Assembly: GCA_029203145.1 (NCBI GenBank) | Contig: CP119309.1 | Coordinates: 2,815,001 to 2,879,000 of the forward strand | From: Candidatus Brevundimonas phytovorans | Lineage (GTDB): Bacteria > Pseudomonadota > Alphaproteobacteria > Caulobacterales > Caulobacteraceae | Direction: 5' to 3' | DNA: 64,000 bases | Program-made: the position numbers and the translations under genes | Notes under the pieces: model-generated | The model's database searches: none | Told to the model about the DNA's origin: nothing | The model's input: only the letters and a program-made list of their open reading frames with translations | Shown here: positions 43,117-51,766 of the stretch, one piece after another | Numbering within the stretch: the stretch's first letter is position 1 | How the letters are laid out: each line of letters begins with the position of its first letter

Positions 43117-43895
43117 GCTTGCACGCCACAGATTTGACAGGCCGGGTCCGTCGTAACCCTGGCCACCCGGCTGGTTCCGGTCAGGCCGTCGTAGAGCATC
43201 AGCCGACCGGTGAGGGGCTCGCCCGCGCCGGTGATGATCTTGATCGTCTCCAGCGCCGCCATGGCGCCGATGACCCCGGCCAGGGCGCCGACCACGCCCA
43301 CGCGGGCGCAGGTCTCGGCGTCGGGCGGGGTTTCCGGCACCAGGCATTGATAGCAGGGCTTGCCGGCGAAGACCCCGACCTGACCGTTCCAGCGGCCCAG
43401 CGCCCCGGACACCAGCGGCGCGCCCGCCATGACGCAGGCGGCGTTGACGGCGAAGCGCGTCTCGAAATCGTCGGTGCCGTCCAGCACCACGTCGAACCGC
43501 TCGATGATGCTGCGGGCGTTATCAGGCGTCAGCCGCTCCACGAAGGGCTCGACGACGACATGGGGATTGAGCGCGGCCAGATGGTCAGCGCCCGCTTCGA
43601 CCTTCGGGCGTTCGGCGTCGGCGGTCGTGAAGATGATCTGGCGTTGCAGGTTCGACAGGGCCACCGCGTCATGGTCGATCAGGCCCAGGGTCCCGACCCC
43701 GGCGGCGGCCAGATAGAGGGCGGCGGGCGCGCCGACCCCGCCCAGGCCGACGATCAGCACGCGCGCGCGCTTCAGGGCCTGCTGGCCCGGACCGCCGATC
43801 TCGGACAGCACCAGTTGACGCGCATAGCGGTCCACCTCCTCATCGGAGAAGCGGACGGGGGCGGCGGGAGCGGAGGGCGTGTTCACCCCCGACAT
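43113..43895 (-). CDS. MoeB/ThiF family adenylyltransferase (E1-like)
   Basis: Activates the C-terminus of a small sulfur-carrier protein (MoaD or ThiS type) by adenylation. 260 residues: RYARQLVLSEIGGPGQQALK, ATP fold VLIVGLGGVGAPAALYLAAAGV, GLIDHDAVALSNLQRQI, VLDGTDDFETRFAVNAAC, and zinc cysteines in CYQCL and CQIC. MoeB is the better fit for the first part; no moa or thi genes flank it. The start is ATG 43895. Confidence 0.92.
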   Translation of the reverse strand: MSGVNTPSAPAAPVRFSDEEVDRYARQLVLSEIGGPGQQALKRARVLIVGLGGVGAPAALYLAAAGVGTLGLIDHDAVALSNLQRQIIFTTADAERPKVEAGADHLAALNPHVVVEPFVERLTPDNARSIIERFDVVLDGTDDFETRFAVNAACVMAGAPLVSGALGRWNGQVGVFAGKPCYQCLVPETPPDAETCARVGVVGALAGVIGAMAALETIKIITGAGEPLTGRLMLYDGLTGTSRVARVTTDPACQICGVQA

Positions 43896-43935
43896 CTAGC
43901 GCGTCGTCAGGGGAACGCCAGCCCGAGACGCGGCA

Positions 43936-44346
43936 TCAGGCCGGTTCCGCCAGACTGGCCGCCGTGGCCGCCAGCACTGTCTCGGCCTTGGCCGGGCTGA
44001 TGGCCGACAGGTCCTCATCGTTCAGCAGGTCCAGCATGGCCGGCGTGGCCGTGGCCTGTCCCATGGCCCAGTGGCCGAACATGCGGGCGGCGATCGGCCG
44101 GTCGGACAGGAGGCGCAGATTGACGTGCCGCCGATCATGACTCAGACGATCCATCAGCCGGTCGAGGTCGGTCCGCGCGCCCTCGATGGCTTGAAGAAAG
44201 CGGCCGTTGTGCCCCAGCAGCACCCCGGTCAGATGGTCGCGGCGATTGTTGCGCTCCGACACCCCCAGGATCTCAGCGATCGACAAGAGGCTGGTCCCCG
44301 CCGCGCCGACGGCCTCGCTGACGTAGATGATGCGGTGCAGGGGCAA
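43936..44346 (-). CDS. Stand-alone BLUF blue-light photoreceptor
   Basis: 136 residues. The BLUF fold that binds FAD is clear: Tyr8 in HRIIYVSEA, Asn33/Asn34 in SERNNRRDHLTGVLL, Gln52 in GRFLQAIEG, and Trp93/Met95 in FGHWAMG, all at the positions used for light sensing in known BLUF proteins. Only a short helical tail follows (LLNDEDLSAISPAKAE), so output must go through a partner protein. The start is TTG 44346; no ATG gives a complete domain. Divergent from hslV. Confidence 0.93.
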   Translation of the reverse strand: MPLHRIIYVSEAVGAAGTSLLSIAEILGVSERNNRRDHLTGVLLGHNGRFLQAIEGARTDLDRLMDRLSHDRRHVNLRLLSDRPIAARMFGHWAMGQATATPAMLDLLNDEDLSAISPAKAETVLAATAASLAEPA

Positions 44347-44498
44347 GGCGGAACTCGAACTGAAGACGATGCAGACAAACCAGAGCGCCCCTTGTCACGG
44401 ACGGGGTTAACAAACCACGAGCGCCGATCGGGGGCGACGGCGCGCCTGCGACCGGACGGCGTCTTGCGAGGCCGACCATTCCTCGCCATCTGGTCGTC

Positions 44499-45053
44499 AT
44501 GACCCAGACTTCCAGCTTCCCCGACTGGCACGGCACCACCATCCTGGCGGTGCGCAAGAACGGCCGCACTGTCATCGCCGGCGACGGCCAGGTCTCGATG
44601 GGGCCGACCATCGTCAAGGGCGCGGCGCGCAAGGTGCGCACGCTTGCGGGCGGCAAGGTCCTGGCGGGTTTCGCTGGGGCCACCGCCGACGCCCTGACCC
44701 TGATCGAGCGGCTGGAGGCCAAGCTGGAGCAGTATCCCGACCAGTTGGCCCGCGCCTGCGTCGAGCTGGCCAAGGACTGGCGCACCGACCGCTATCTGCG
44801 CCGGCTGGAGGCCATGCTGCTGGTGGCCGACAAGGACACCATCCTGACGGTGACGGGCGTCGGCGATGTGCTGGAGCCGGAGTACGGCGTGGCCGCTGTC
44901 GGCTCTGGCGGCAACTATGCGCTCGCCGCCGCCCGCGCCCTGATCGACGAAAACAGCGAGCTGGACGCCGAGCAGATCGCGCGCAAGGCCATGAAGATCG
45001 CCGCCGACATCTGCGTCTACACCAACGGCAACCTGACCATTGAGAGTTTGTAG
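44499..45053 (+). CDS. hslV: ATP-dependent protease subunit HslV
   Basis: Proteasome-like N-terminal threonine peptidase that forms a dodecamer capped by HslU. 184 residues. The active-site threonine is Thr13 in DWHGTTILAVRKNG, so the first 12 residues are a propeptide to be removed, whereas E. coli HslV only loses Met. AGDGQVSMGPTIVKG, KVLAGFAGATADALTL and VGSGGNYALAAARAL are typical. Start ATG 44499. hslU follows after 71 bp that contain repeat copy C. Confidence 0.96.
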   Translation: MTQTSSFPDWHGTTILAVRKNGRTVIAGDGQVSMGPTIVKGAARKVRTLAGGKVLAGFAGATADALTLIERLEAKLEQYPDQLARACVELAKDWRTDRYLRRLEAMLLVADKDTILTVTGVGDVLEPEYGVAAVGSGGNYALAAARALIDENSELDAEQIARKAMKIAADICVYTNGNLTIESL

Positions 45054-45095
45054 GGCGCTATCGCTCGCCGCGCGGCGGCTCGCTGCTTGAGCGCC
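45053..45095 (+). repeat. Two-stem palindromic repeat, copy C (hslV-hslU gap)
   Basis: Outer stem GGCGCT (45054-45059)/AGCGCC (45090-45095), 5' internal loop ATC and 3' TGCTTG as in the other copies, with an enlarged inner hairpin built around GCCGCGCGGC. It lies inside the hslVU operon, directly after the hslV stop. Confidence 0.75.
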
Positions 45096-45124
45096 TGTCT
45101 GAGTATTTCTGGACCGTCTGACCC

Positions 45125-46429
<1,305 letters not shown>

Positions 46430-46443
46430 TGGGCTGAAGCCGA

Positions 46444-46470
46444 TTTCCTCCCCATGAAATGGGGAGGAAA
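46444..46470. terminator. Perfect palindrome between convergent genes
   Basis: Twelve-bp stem TTTCCTCCCCAT/ATGGGGAGGAAA with GAA loop between the hslU stop and the hydrolase stop. It is symmetric, so it can act for both strands, but T-runs are short. The core TCCCCATGAAATGGGGA resembles the arms of REP copy 1. Confidence 0.65.
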
Positions 46471-46481
46471 GACGCAAGCGA

Positions 46482-47222
46482 TCAGCCCCGCACCGCCTCC
46501 ACCGCTTCGACCAGCCGTTCCAGATCGCGCGGCGTCGACAGCCGATGGTCTCCGCCCTCGATCAGGTCCAGACGCACGTCGCCGCCGGTCAGGCGCTCGA
46601 GCAGCTCGACCTGATGGCGCCACGGCACCACGTCGTCGGCGCGGCCCTGCAGCACATGAACCGGCGCACTGATCTCGATCACGCCGTCCAGCAACAGCCA
46701 GTCGCGCGCCTCCTCGAACATGCACCGGGCCAGGACGTAGGCCCCCAGCCCTGCCTCGGTGATGACCGTCTCGCCGTCGCGCAGGATGGCCTGACGCTCG
46801 TGGTCGGCCAGGCCGGGCCACATCAGCTTTTCGGTGAAGTCCTGCGCCGGATTGACCAGCACCAATCCCTTGATCCGCTCCGGCCGGGCCAGGGTCGCCA
46901 GCAGGGCCACCCAGCCGCCCATCGACGACCCTACGGGAATGATCGGCCCTTCGAGACTGTCGATCAGGGCCACGGCGTCCTCGCGCCAGCGGCCGATGGT
47001 GGCCTGTCTCCAGTCGCCCGAGGACTGGCCGTGGGCGAAGTGATCGTAGCGGACATAGTTCCAGCCGCGTTCGCGGGCGGCGGAGTCCAGGGCCAAGGCT
47101 TTCGTCCCCTCCATGTCCGAACGGAAGCCGCCGATCCAGACGACCGTAGGGCCGTCGCCCTTGACCGCCTTGAAGGCCAGGGTCTCGCCGTCGGGGCGTT
47201 GCAGGGTTTCGACATCGGACAT
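46482..47222 (-). CDS. Alpha/beta hydrolase
   Basis: 246 residues from ATG 47222 (AGGAG upstream). TVVWIGGFRSDMEGTKALAL, NYVRYDHFAHGQSSGDW, nucleophile in IPVGSSMGGWVALLATLA, acid in VLQGRADDVVPWRHQVEL and His in EGGDHRLSTPRDLE. Resembles ABHD10-type palmitoyl-protein thioesterase-like hydrolases, but the substrate is not known. Divergent from the family 9 glycosyltransferase. Confidence 0.88.
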   Translation of the reverse strand: MSDVETLQRPDGETLAFKAVKGDGPTVVWIGGFRSDMEGTKALALDSAARERGWNYVRYDHFAHGQSSGDWRQATIGRWREDAVALIDSLEGPIIPVGSSMGGWVALLATLARPERIKGLVLVNPAQDFTEKLMWPGLADHERQAILRDGETVITEAGLGAYVLARCMFEEARDWLLLDGVIEISAPVHVLQGRADDVVPWRHQVELLERLTGGDVRLDLIEGGDHRLSTPRDLERLVEAVEAVRG

Positions 47223-47253
47223 GAAAACTCCTCGGACTGTCATTCGGCGTGGA

Positions 47254-48267
47254 ATGGCTTTAGCAGAGGCGGGACTTCTTCACAGGCCGCGAGAGCCCCG
47301 CTTGTCCGCACCCAAAGCCCTCTTCGTCAGCTCGAACCGGATCGGCGACTGCGTCATCTCCTCGGGAGTGATCCGCGAGATCGCGCGCCAACTGCCGGGG
47401 GTTCAGATCACCGTGGCCTGCGGACGTCCCCCGGCGCCCTTCTTCCGGTCCGCCCCGAACGTCAAACGCGTCATCATCCTCGACAAGAAGAAGGCCGCCG
47501 GACACTGGGTCGATCTGTGGAAACAGGTGCGCGGGACCCAGTGGGACCTGGTCGTCGACATTCGCGGTTCGGCCCTGGCCTGGCTGATCCCGGCCAAGCG
47601 CCGGATCGTCTATAATCGCCGCTGGGAGACGGGTCTGCGCAAGGTCGAGATGGTGTCGCGCCTGATGGGTTCGGCCACGCCGCTGGCCCCCGAAATCTGG
47701 CTCGACGCTCAAGCCCGCGCCGAGGCCGCCGCCGTCATCGACCCGCAACTGGCCGCAGGGCCCGGCGTGGGGCCGATCATCGCCCTGGCCCCCATCGCCC
47801 ACCAGCCGGGCAAGTCCTGGCCCGCCGACCGCTGGGGTCAACTGGTCGAGAAGCTGAAGGCGGAGCCCCGCTTCGACGGCTGGCGCTTCATGCCCGTCGG
47901 CGGACCCGGCGACCGCCCGCCCGCGACCCCGGCGCTGGAGACGGCCGGCGAGCGCGCCATCGACGGCGTGGGCAAGGGCGACATCCTCTGTTCCGCCGCC
48001 CTCATCGACCGCGCAGCCCTGTTCGTCGGCAATGACAGCGGCCTGATGCACGTATCCGCAGCGCTGGGCCGGCCGACACTCGGCCTGTTCGGACCGACCG
48101 AGTGGTGGCTCTACGGCCCCTGGGGCCCCACGACCCGCACAGTGGCCTCCAACGAGACGCGCGGCCAGTTCGCCCCCATCGAGGATCTGACCGTGGATCA
48201 CGTCTTTGAGGGGGTCTTGGCGCTGCACGACGCCTTCATTGGCGGTCAAAACCCCGACCAGCCTTGA
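47254..48267 (+). CDS. Glycosyltransferase family 9 (heptosyltransferase-like)
   Basis: About 337 residues. Typical ADP-heptose:LPS heptosyltransferase features: KALFVSSNRIGDCVISSGVI at the N-terminus, a central region with WDLVVDIRGSALAWLIPAKR, then IALAPIAHQPGKSWPADRWG and LFVGNDSGLMHVSAALGRPT, LGLFGPTEWW. It likely adds a sugar to LPS core. The start is uncertain: ATG 47254 is given, but TTG 47302 lies just before the conserved domain and would leave a more normal 79-bp divergent gap to the hydrolase. Confidence 0.87.
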   Translation: MALAEAGLLHRPREPRLSAPKALFVSSNRIGDCVISSGVIREIARQLPGVQITVACGRPPAPFFRSAPNVKRVIILDKKKAAGHWVDLWKQVRGTQWDLVVDIRGSALAWLIPAKRRIVYNRRWETGLRKVEMVSRLMGSATPLAPEIWLDAQARAEAAAVIDPQLAAGPGVGPIIALAPIAHQPGKSWPADRWGQLVEKLKAEPRFDGWRFMPVGGPGDRPPATPALETAGERAIDGVGKGDILCSAALIDRAALFVGNDSGLMHVSAALGRPTLGLFGPTEWWLYGPWGPTTRTVASNETRGQFAPIEDLTVDHVFEGVLALHDAFIGGQNPDQP

Positions 48268-48381
48268 ATTACAGGGCTTCTATCGTCATATTCCCGCCGC
48301 TGGGAACGCCGCCCTTCGTCGCGCGCTGAATCCCTGCGAGATTATCGCCTGCTCTTCTGACCACATAAGGAAACGACGCCC

Positions 48382-48915
48382 ATTCGCCGTCCCATGCAAG
48401 CGCCGCCCGTCAAGGACGGGCCGCCCATCAACCAGGAAATCCGCGCCACGCGCGTGCTGCTGATCGACCAGAACGGCGAGAAACAGGGCGTCATGCCGCT
48501 GTCGTCCGCGCTGGAAGCGGCCGAAGAAGCCGGTCTGGATCTGGTCCAGATCGTCGGCAACGCCGAGACGCCGGTCTGCAAGATCCTGGATTACGGCAAG
48601 CATCGTTTCCAGGAGCAGAAAAAGAAGGCTGAGGCGCGCAAGCGTCAGAAGGTCGTCGAGCTCAAGGAAATCAAGCTCCGCCCGAACATCGACACCCACG
48701 ACTACGACGTGAAGGCCAAGTCGATGCACCGCTTCTTCGAGGAGGGCGACAAGGTCAAGGTGACCCTGCGCTTCCGCGGCCGCGAAATGGCGCACCCGGA
48801 ACTGGGCATGAAACTGCTCAACAAGGTGCAGGCCGACTTCGACGAAGTCGCCAAGGTCGAATACGCACCGCGTATGGAAGGCCGTCAGATGATCATGATC
48901 CTGGCGCCGCGCTAA
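48382..48915 (+). CDS. infC: Translation initiation factor IF-3 (AUU start)
   Basis: Prevents premature subunit joining and checks start codons. 177 residues: N-domain PPINQEIRATRVLLIDQNG, linker rich in Lys/Glu/Gln (RFQEQKKKAEARKRQKVVEL), C-domain KEIKLRPNIDTHDYDVKAKS ending RQMIMILAPR. The start is read as ATT 48382 (M-R-R-P-M-Q-A-P-P), because AAGGA at 48367-48371 is 10 nt in front of it, while ATG 48394 is 22 nt away. An AUU or AUA start is the known device by which IF-3 represses its own translation. Confidence 0.93.
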   Translation: MRRPMQAPPVKDGPPINQEIRATRVLLIDQNGEKQGVMPLSSALEAAEEAGLDLVQIVGNAETPVCKILDYGKHRFQEQKKKAEARKRQKVVELKEIKLRPNIDTHDYDVKAKSMHRFFEEGDKVKVTLRFRGREMAHPELGMKLLNKVQADFDEVAKVEYAPRMEGRQMIMILAPR

Positions 48916-48936
48916 GGCGGCCTTCGATCGCTCATC

Positions 48937-48965
48937 AAGCCCCGGTCTCTGACCGGGGCTTTTTT
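48937..48965 (+). terminator. Intrinsic terminator of infC
   Basis: Perfect 11-bp stem AAGCCCCGGTC/GACCGGGGCTT with TCT loop and a run of six T. It separates infC from rpmI-rplT, which share an operon in many bacteria. Confidence 0.93.
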
Positions 48966-49120
48966 CTTGGACCCGCCAGGACCAATGAATCCGATTGATG
49001 GGCCGACACGGCCGTGACTCGCTTGCCTCGCGCCGGGGTTCGGCGTAGAAGCCGCCTCTTCGCGACCGAACAGCCGGGCTAACAGGCATGCCTGGGCCGT
49101 TCGTTTCAGCTTCGCACTCC

Positions 49121-49150
49121 GGGCTCAAGCAGCTCGAAGAGCGATAGCCC
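49121..49150 (-). repeat. Two-stem palindromic repeat, copy G (rpmI leader)
   Basis: On the minus strand: outer stem GGGCT/AGCCC, internal loop ATC, inner stem GCTC/GAGC with TTC loop, internal loop TGCTTG. It ends 20 bp before the rpmI ATG, right next to the ribosome-binding region. Upstream, CTTGCC (49022-49027) and TAGAAG (49046-49051) with 18-bp spacing might be the rpmI promoter, with low confidence. Confidence 0.78.
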
Positions 49151-49170
49151 ACTAAAAAGAGAGAGTGAAA

Positions 49171-49368
49171 ATGCCGAAACTGAAGACGAAGTCTGGCGCC
49201 AAGAAGCGCTTCAAATTCACGGCCACTGGCAAGGTGAAGGCCGGCGTTGCGGGCAAGCGTCACCGCTTGATCAGCCACAACTCCAAGTACATCCGCCAGA
49301 ACCGCGGCACCTCGGTCATGGCCGACGCCGACGCCAAGAAGATCAAATCCTATATGCCGTACGCCTGA
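49171..49368 (+). CDS. rpmI: 50S ribosomal protein L35
   Basis: Small basic large-subunit protein, 65 residues: MPKLKTKSGAKKRFKFTATG, GKRHRLISHNSKYIRQNRGT, ending KKIKSYMPYA. ATG 49171 is used because MPKLKTKS is the family start; a GTG two codons upstream is possible but not expected. AGAGAGTGAAA supplies the ribosome site. rplT follows after 56 bp. Confidence 0.96.
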   Translation: MPKLKTKSGAKKRFKFTATGKVKAGVAGKRHRLISHNSKYIRQNRGTSVMADADAKKIKSYMPYA

Positions 49369-49424
49369 TAGGCGCGCGCGTTTCGATCTGATCTCTACGT
49401 AAGAATTTGAAAGGATAGCGACAC

Positions 49425-49781
49425 ATGGCTCGCGTCAAACGGGGCGTAACGTCCCACGCCAAACACAAGAAGGTTCTTAAGCAGGCCAAGGGCTTCTACG
49501 GCCGCCGCAAGAACACCATCCGCACGGCCAAGGCCGCCGTCGACCGCGCTGGCCAGTACGCCTACCGCGACCGTCGCAACAAGAAGCGTTCGTTCCGCGC
49601 CCTGTGGATCCAGCGCATCAACGCCGCCGCCCGTCTGGAAGGCTTCACCTACTCGCAGTTCATCCACGGCCTCGACAAGGCCGGCATCGTGCTGGACCGT
49701 AAGGTCCTGTCGACGATCGCCGCCGACGAAGCCAGCTTCAAGGCCATCGCCGAGAAGGTCCGCGCCGCTCTGGCCGCCTAA
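49425..49781 (+). CDS. rplT: 50S ribosomal protein L20
   Basis: rRNA-binding protein essential for early 50S assembly. 118 residues: MARVKRGVTSHAKHKKVLKQ, AKGFYGRRKNTIRTAKAAVD, RDRRNKKRSFRALWIQRINA, FTYSQFIHGLDKAGIVLDRK. Start ATG 49425. L20 represses rpmI-rplT in some bacteria through a leader structure; whether copy G plays this role here is open. Confidence 0.97.
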   Translation: MARVKRGVTSHAKHKKVLKQAKGFYGRRKNTIRTAKAAVDRAGQYAYRDRRNKKRSFRALWIQRINAAARLEGFTYSQFIHGLDKAGIVLDRKVLSTIAADEASFKAIAEKVRAALAA

Positions 49782-49792
49782 GTCTCGCGACT

Positions 49793-49831
49793 GCGCTCAA
49801 GCAGCGAGGCTCTGAGAGCCGAGCTCTAGCG
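49793..49831 (-). repeat. Two-stem palindromic repeat, copy E
   Basis: On the minus strand it starts CGCT AGAG and ends CTCGCTGCTTGAGCGC. Outer pairs CGCT (49794-49797)/AGCG (49828-49831), inner stem GGCTC/GAGCC (49808-49812, 49816-49820). It lies 12 bp after rplT and 11 bp before copy F. Confidence 0.7.
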
Positions 49832-49841
49832 TAAAGGCCAC

Positions 49842-49881
49842 GCGCTCAAGCAGTTCAGCCCCGTGGGCTGAGCGGTAGCGT
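49842..49881 (-). repeat. Two-stem palindromic repeat, copy F
   Basis: Second element in tandem with E and the same orientation. GCGCTCAAGCAG at the left end is the family signature; inner stem TCAGCCC (49855-49861)/GGGCTGA (49865-49871) is 7 bp. The outer stem ends in AGCGTA with imperfect pairing. Directly followed by the rplT terminator. Confidence 0.68.
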
Positions 49882-49891
49882 ACAAAGATAC

Positions 49892-49925
49892 AAACGCCCG
49901 TCCCGTTCTCGGGGCGGGCGTTTTT
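49892..49925 (+). terminator. Intrinsic terminator of rpmI-rplT
   Basis: Fourteen-bp stem AAACGCCCGTCCCG/CGGGGCGGGCGTTT (one T-G pair), TTCT loop and five T. Confidence 0.94.
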
Positions 49926-50013
49926 CATGGCCAAGCCTGACTTTTCGCCGGATCGGGCGTTGGGGTCGACAGCGGGTTCGACCGGCGAACGCGCGTTTGA
50001 GGAGGCCCTGTCG

Positions 50014-50217
50014 ATGTCCATTGCCCGCGTCACCGAAATCACCGCATCGTCCACCGTCAGCTTCGACGACGCCGTCGTCCAGGGCGTGGCGCGCGCCGAA
50101 AAAACCCTGCGCCATGTCGAGGGGGCCTGGATCCAGGAACAGAAGGTCGTGGTCCGCGACGGCCAGATCGCCGAATACCGCGTCAACATGAAGATCAGTT
50201 TCGTCCTCGCAGACTAG
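50014..50217 (+). CDS. Dodecin family flavin-binding protein
   Basis: 67-residue protein that forms hollow dodecamers storing flavins. Sequence MSIARVTEITASSTVSFDDA, VVQGVARAEKTLRHVEGAWI, then VRDGQIAEYRVNMKISFVLA has the dodecin strand-helix-strand pattern, with the Trp used to stack flavin. The frame is open 29 codons upstream, but ATG 50014 has GAGGAGG eight bases in front and gives the normal family length. Single gene between rplT and pheS. Confidence 0.9.
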   Translation: MSIARVTEITASSTVSFDDAVVQGVARAEKTLRHVEGAWIQEQKVVVRDGQIAEYRVNMKISFVLAD

Positions 50218-50275
50218 GCCTGATCGACGCTGAAGGCTTTGCGTGACGGCCGTGTCGGGCTAGACGCTGCGGACC

Positions 50276-51352
50276 ATGACCGATCTCGCCCAGCTAGAAC
50301 TCGACCTGATCAACGCCATCGGAGCGGCCGAAAGCGTCGCTGCGATCGAAGAGGTGCGCGTCGCCGCCGTCGGCAAGACCGGCGCCGTCTCCGCCCTGCT
50401 CAAGGGGATGGGCGCGCTCAGCCCCGACGAACGCCGCGAACAGGGGCCGATCATCAACGGCCTGCGCGACCGCGTCACCGCCGCACTCGCCGCCCGGAAG
50501 GCCGAGTTGGAGACCGCCGAGCTGGACGCCCGCCTGCTGGCCGAGCGCATCGACCTGACCCTGCCCAGCCGCCCGCGCCGCAAGGGCGGGGTGCATCCGA
50601 CCATGCAGGTCATGGACGAGATGATCGCCCTTTTCGCCGAGATGGGTTTCGCCGTGGCCGAAGGCCCGGACATCGAGGACGACTTTCACAACTTCACCGC
50701 CCTGAACTTCCCGCCCAAGCACCCGGCGCGGGAAATGCACGACACCTTCTTCTTGAAGCCCGACCCGGAAACGGGCGAGCGCAAGGTGCTGCGCACTCAC
50801 ACCAGCCCGGTGCAGGTGCGCACCATGATGTCGCAGAAGCCGCCGATCCGCATCATCGCGCCCGGCCGCACCTTCCGTAAGGATTCCGACGCCACCCACA
50901 CGCCGATGTTCCATCAGATCGAAGGTCTGGTGATCGACCGCGACATCCACATGGGTCATCTGAAGACGACGCTGGAAACCTTCATCGCCCGCTTCTTCGA
51001 GCTGGACGACGTCAACGCCCGCTTCCGTCCGCACCACTTCCCCTTCACTGAGCCCTCGGCGGAGATGGACATCCGCTGCGACCGATCGGGCGGCAAGCTG
51101 ACCCTGAACGAGGGCGACGACTGGCTGGAGATCCTCGGCTGCGGCATGGTTCACCCGAACGTACTGCGTAACTGCGGCATTGACCCGGATGAGTATCAGG
51201 GCTTCGCCTTCGGCATGGGCGTCGATCGCCTGGCCATGCTCAAATACGGCGTCTCCGACCTGCGCCCCATGTTCGACGCCGATACGCGCTGGCTGGCGCA
51301 CTACGGCTTCTCCGCCTTCGCCGCGCCGAACCCGGCGTCGGGCCTCAGCTGA
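50276..51352 (+). CDS. pheS: Phenylalanyl-tRNA synthetase alpha subunit
   Basis: Catalytic subunit of the class II alpha2-beta2 enzyme. 358 residues: coiled-coil N-terminus, motif 1 around GGVHPTMQVMDEMIALFAEM, THTSPVQVRTM, motif 2 PGRTFRKDSDATHTPMFHQI, FPFTEPSAEMDI and motif 3 GFAFGMGVDRLAMLKYGVSD. Start ATG 50276. Followed after 15 bp by a small unknown gene and then pheT. Confidence 0.97.
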   Translation: MTDLAQLELDLINAIGAAESVAAIEEVRVAAVGKTGAVSALLKGMGALSPDERREQGPIINGLRDRVTAALAARKAELETAELDARLLAERIDLTLPSRPRRKGGVHPTMQVMDEMIALFAEMGFAVAEGPDIEDDFHNFTALNFPPKHPAREMHDTFFLKPDPETGERKVLRTHTSPVQVRTMMSQKPPIRIIAPGRTFRKDSDATHTPMFHQIEGLVIDRDIHMGHLKTTLETFIARFFELDDVNARFRPHHFPFTEPSAEMDIRCDRSGGKLTLNEGDDWLEILGCGMVHPNVLRNCGIDPDEYQGFAFGMGVDRLAMLKYGVSDLRPMFDADTRWLAHYGFSAFAAPNPASGLS

Positions 51353-51367
51353 CCCGAGAGTTAGATC

Positions 51368-51766
51368 ATGACCGCTACCCAAACCGCCGCCCCCATCACG
51401 CTTGAGCTGCTGGGCCCGGGCCCAGAGTTCACCAAGGCCAGCGTCTGGCTGCCGCAGTTGTTCATGGAGACCAGCCGCGCCGGTTCACCGACCATTGAGA
51501 ACCTGACCTTTACCGAATGCCTGATCGAAGGACCGGCCGTGCTGCTCCCGCTGGCCGGCTGCACCTTCGACGGCTGCAACATGGGCGACGCCCACGGCGA
51601 TCCGCGCAACCTTCTGCTCCAGCCCGTCGGGCCGCAGCGCGTGACCGGCGCCATTCCGCTGAAGAACTGCAAGTTCATCAACTGCCGTTTCCTTGGAGTC
51701 GGCTTCACGGGAACCCCCGCCTACCTCGACGAAATGGTCTCGGCCCTCGGCGGCGCGCCCCAATGA
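51368..51766 (+). CDS. Small protein of unknown function inside the pheST operon
   Basis: 132 residues, not recognised. It has no signal peptide or membrane helix. The middle shows short repeated F-x-x-C motifs (LTFTECLIEG, GCTFDGCNMGD, LKNCKFINCRFLGVGF), like one to two turns of a pentapeptide-type beta-helix, with six cysteines. Start ATG 51368; the stop overlaps pheT as ATGA, so translation of pheT is probably coupled to it. pheS and pheT are usually adjacent, so this gene may have a role linked to the synthetase. Confidence 0.82.
   Translation: MTATQTAAPITLELLGPGPEFTKASVWLPQLFMETSRAGSPTIENLTFTECLIEGPAVLLPLAGCTFDGCNMGDAHGDPRNLLLQPVGPQRVTGAIPLKNCKFINCRFLGVGFTGTPAYLDEMVSALGGAPQ

Noticed and set aside
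49793..49881. Adjacent repeats E and F as a mini CRISPR array
   Set aside because: The units are self-complementary, not identical, without regular unique spacers or cas genes.
49966..50010. tmRNA-like 5' sequence (GGGGTCGACAGCGGGTTCGAC)
   Set aside because: Only a short dyad GTCGA/TCGAC resembles the tmRNA acceptor region; no tag reading frame or matching 3' part, and the dodecin ribosome site lies directly after.
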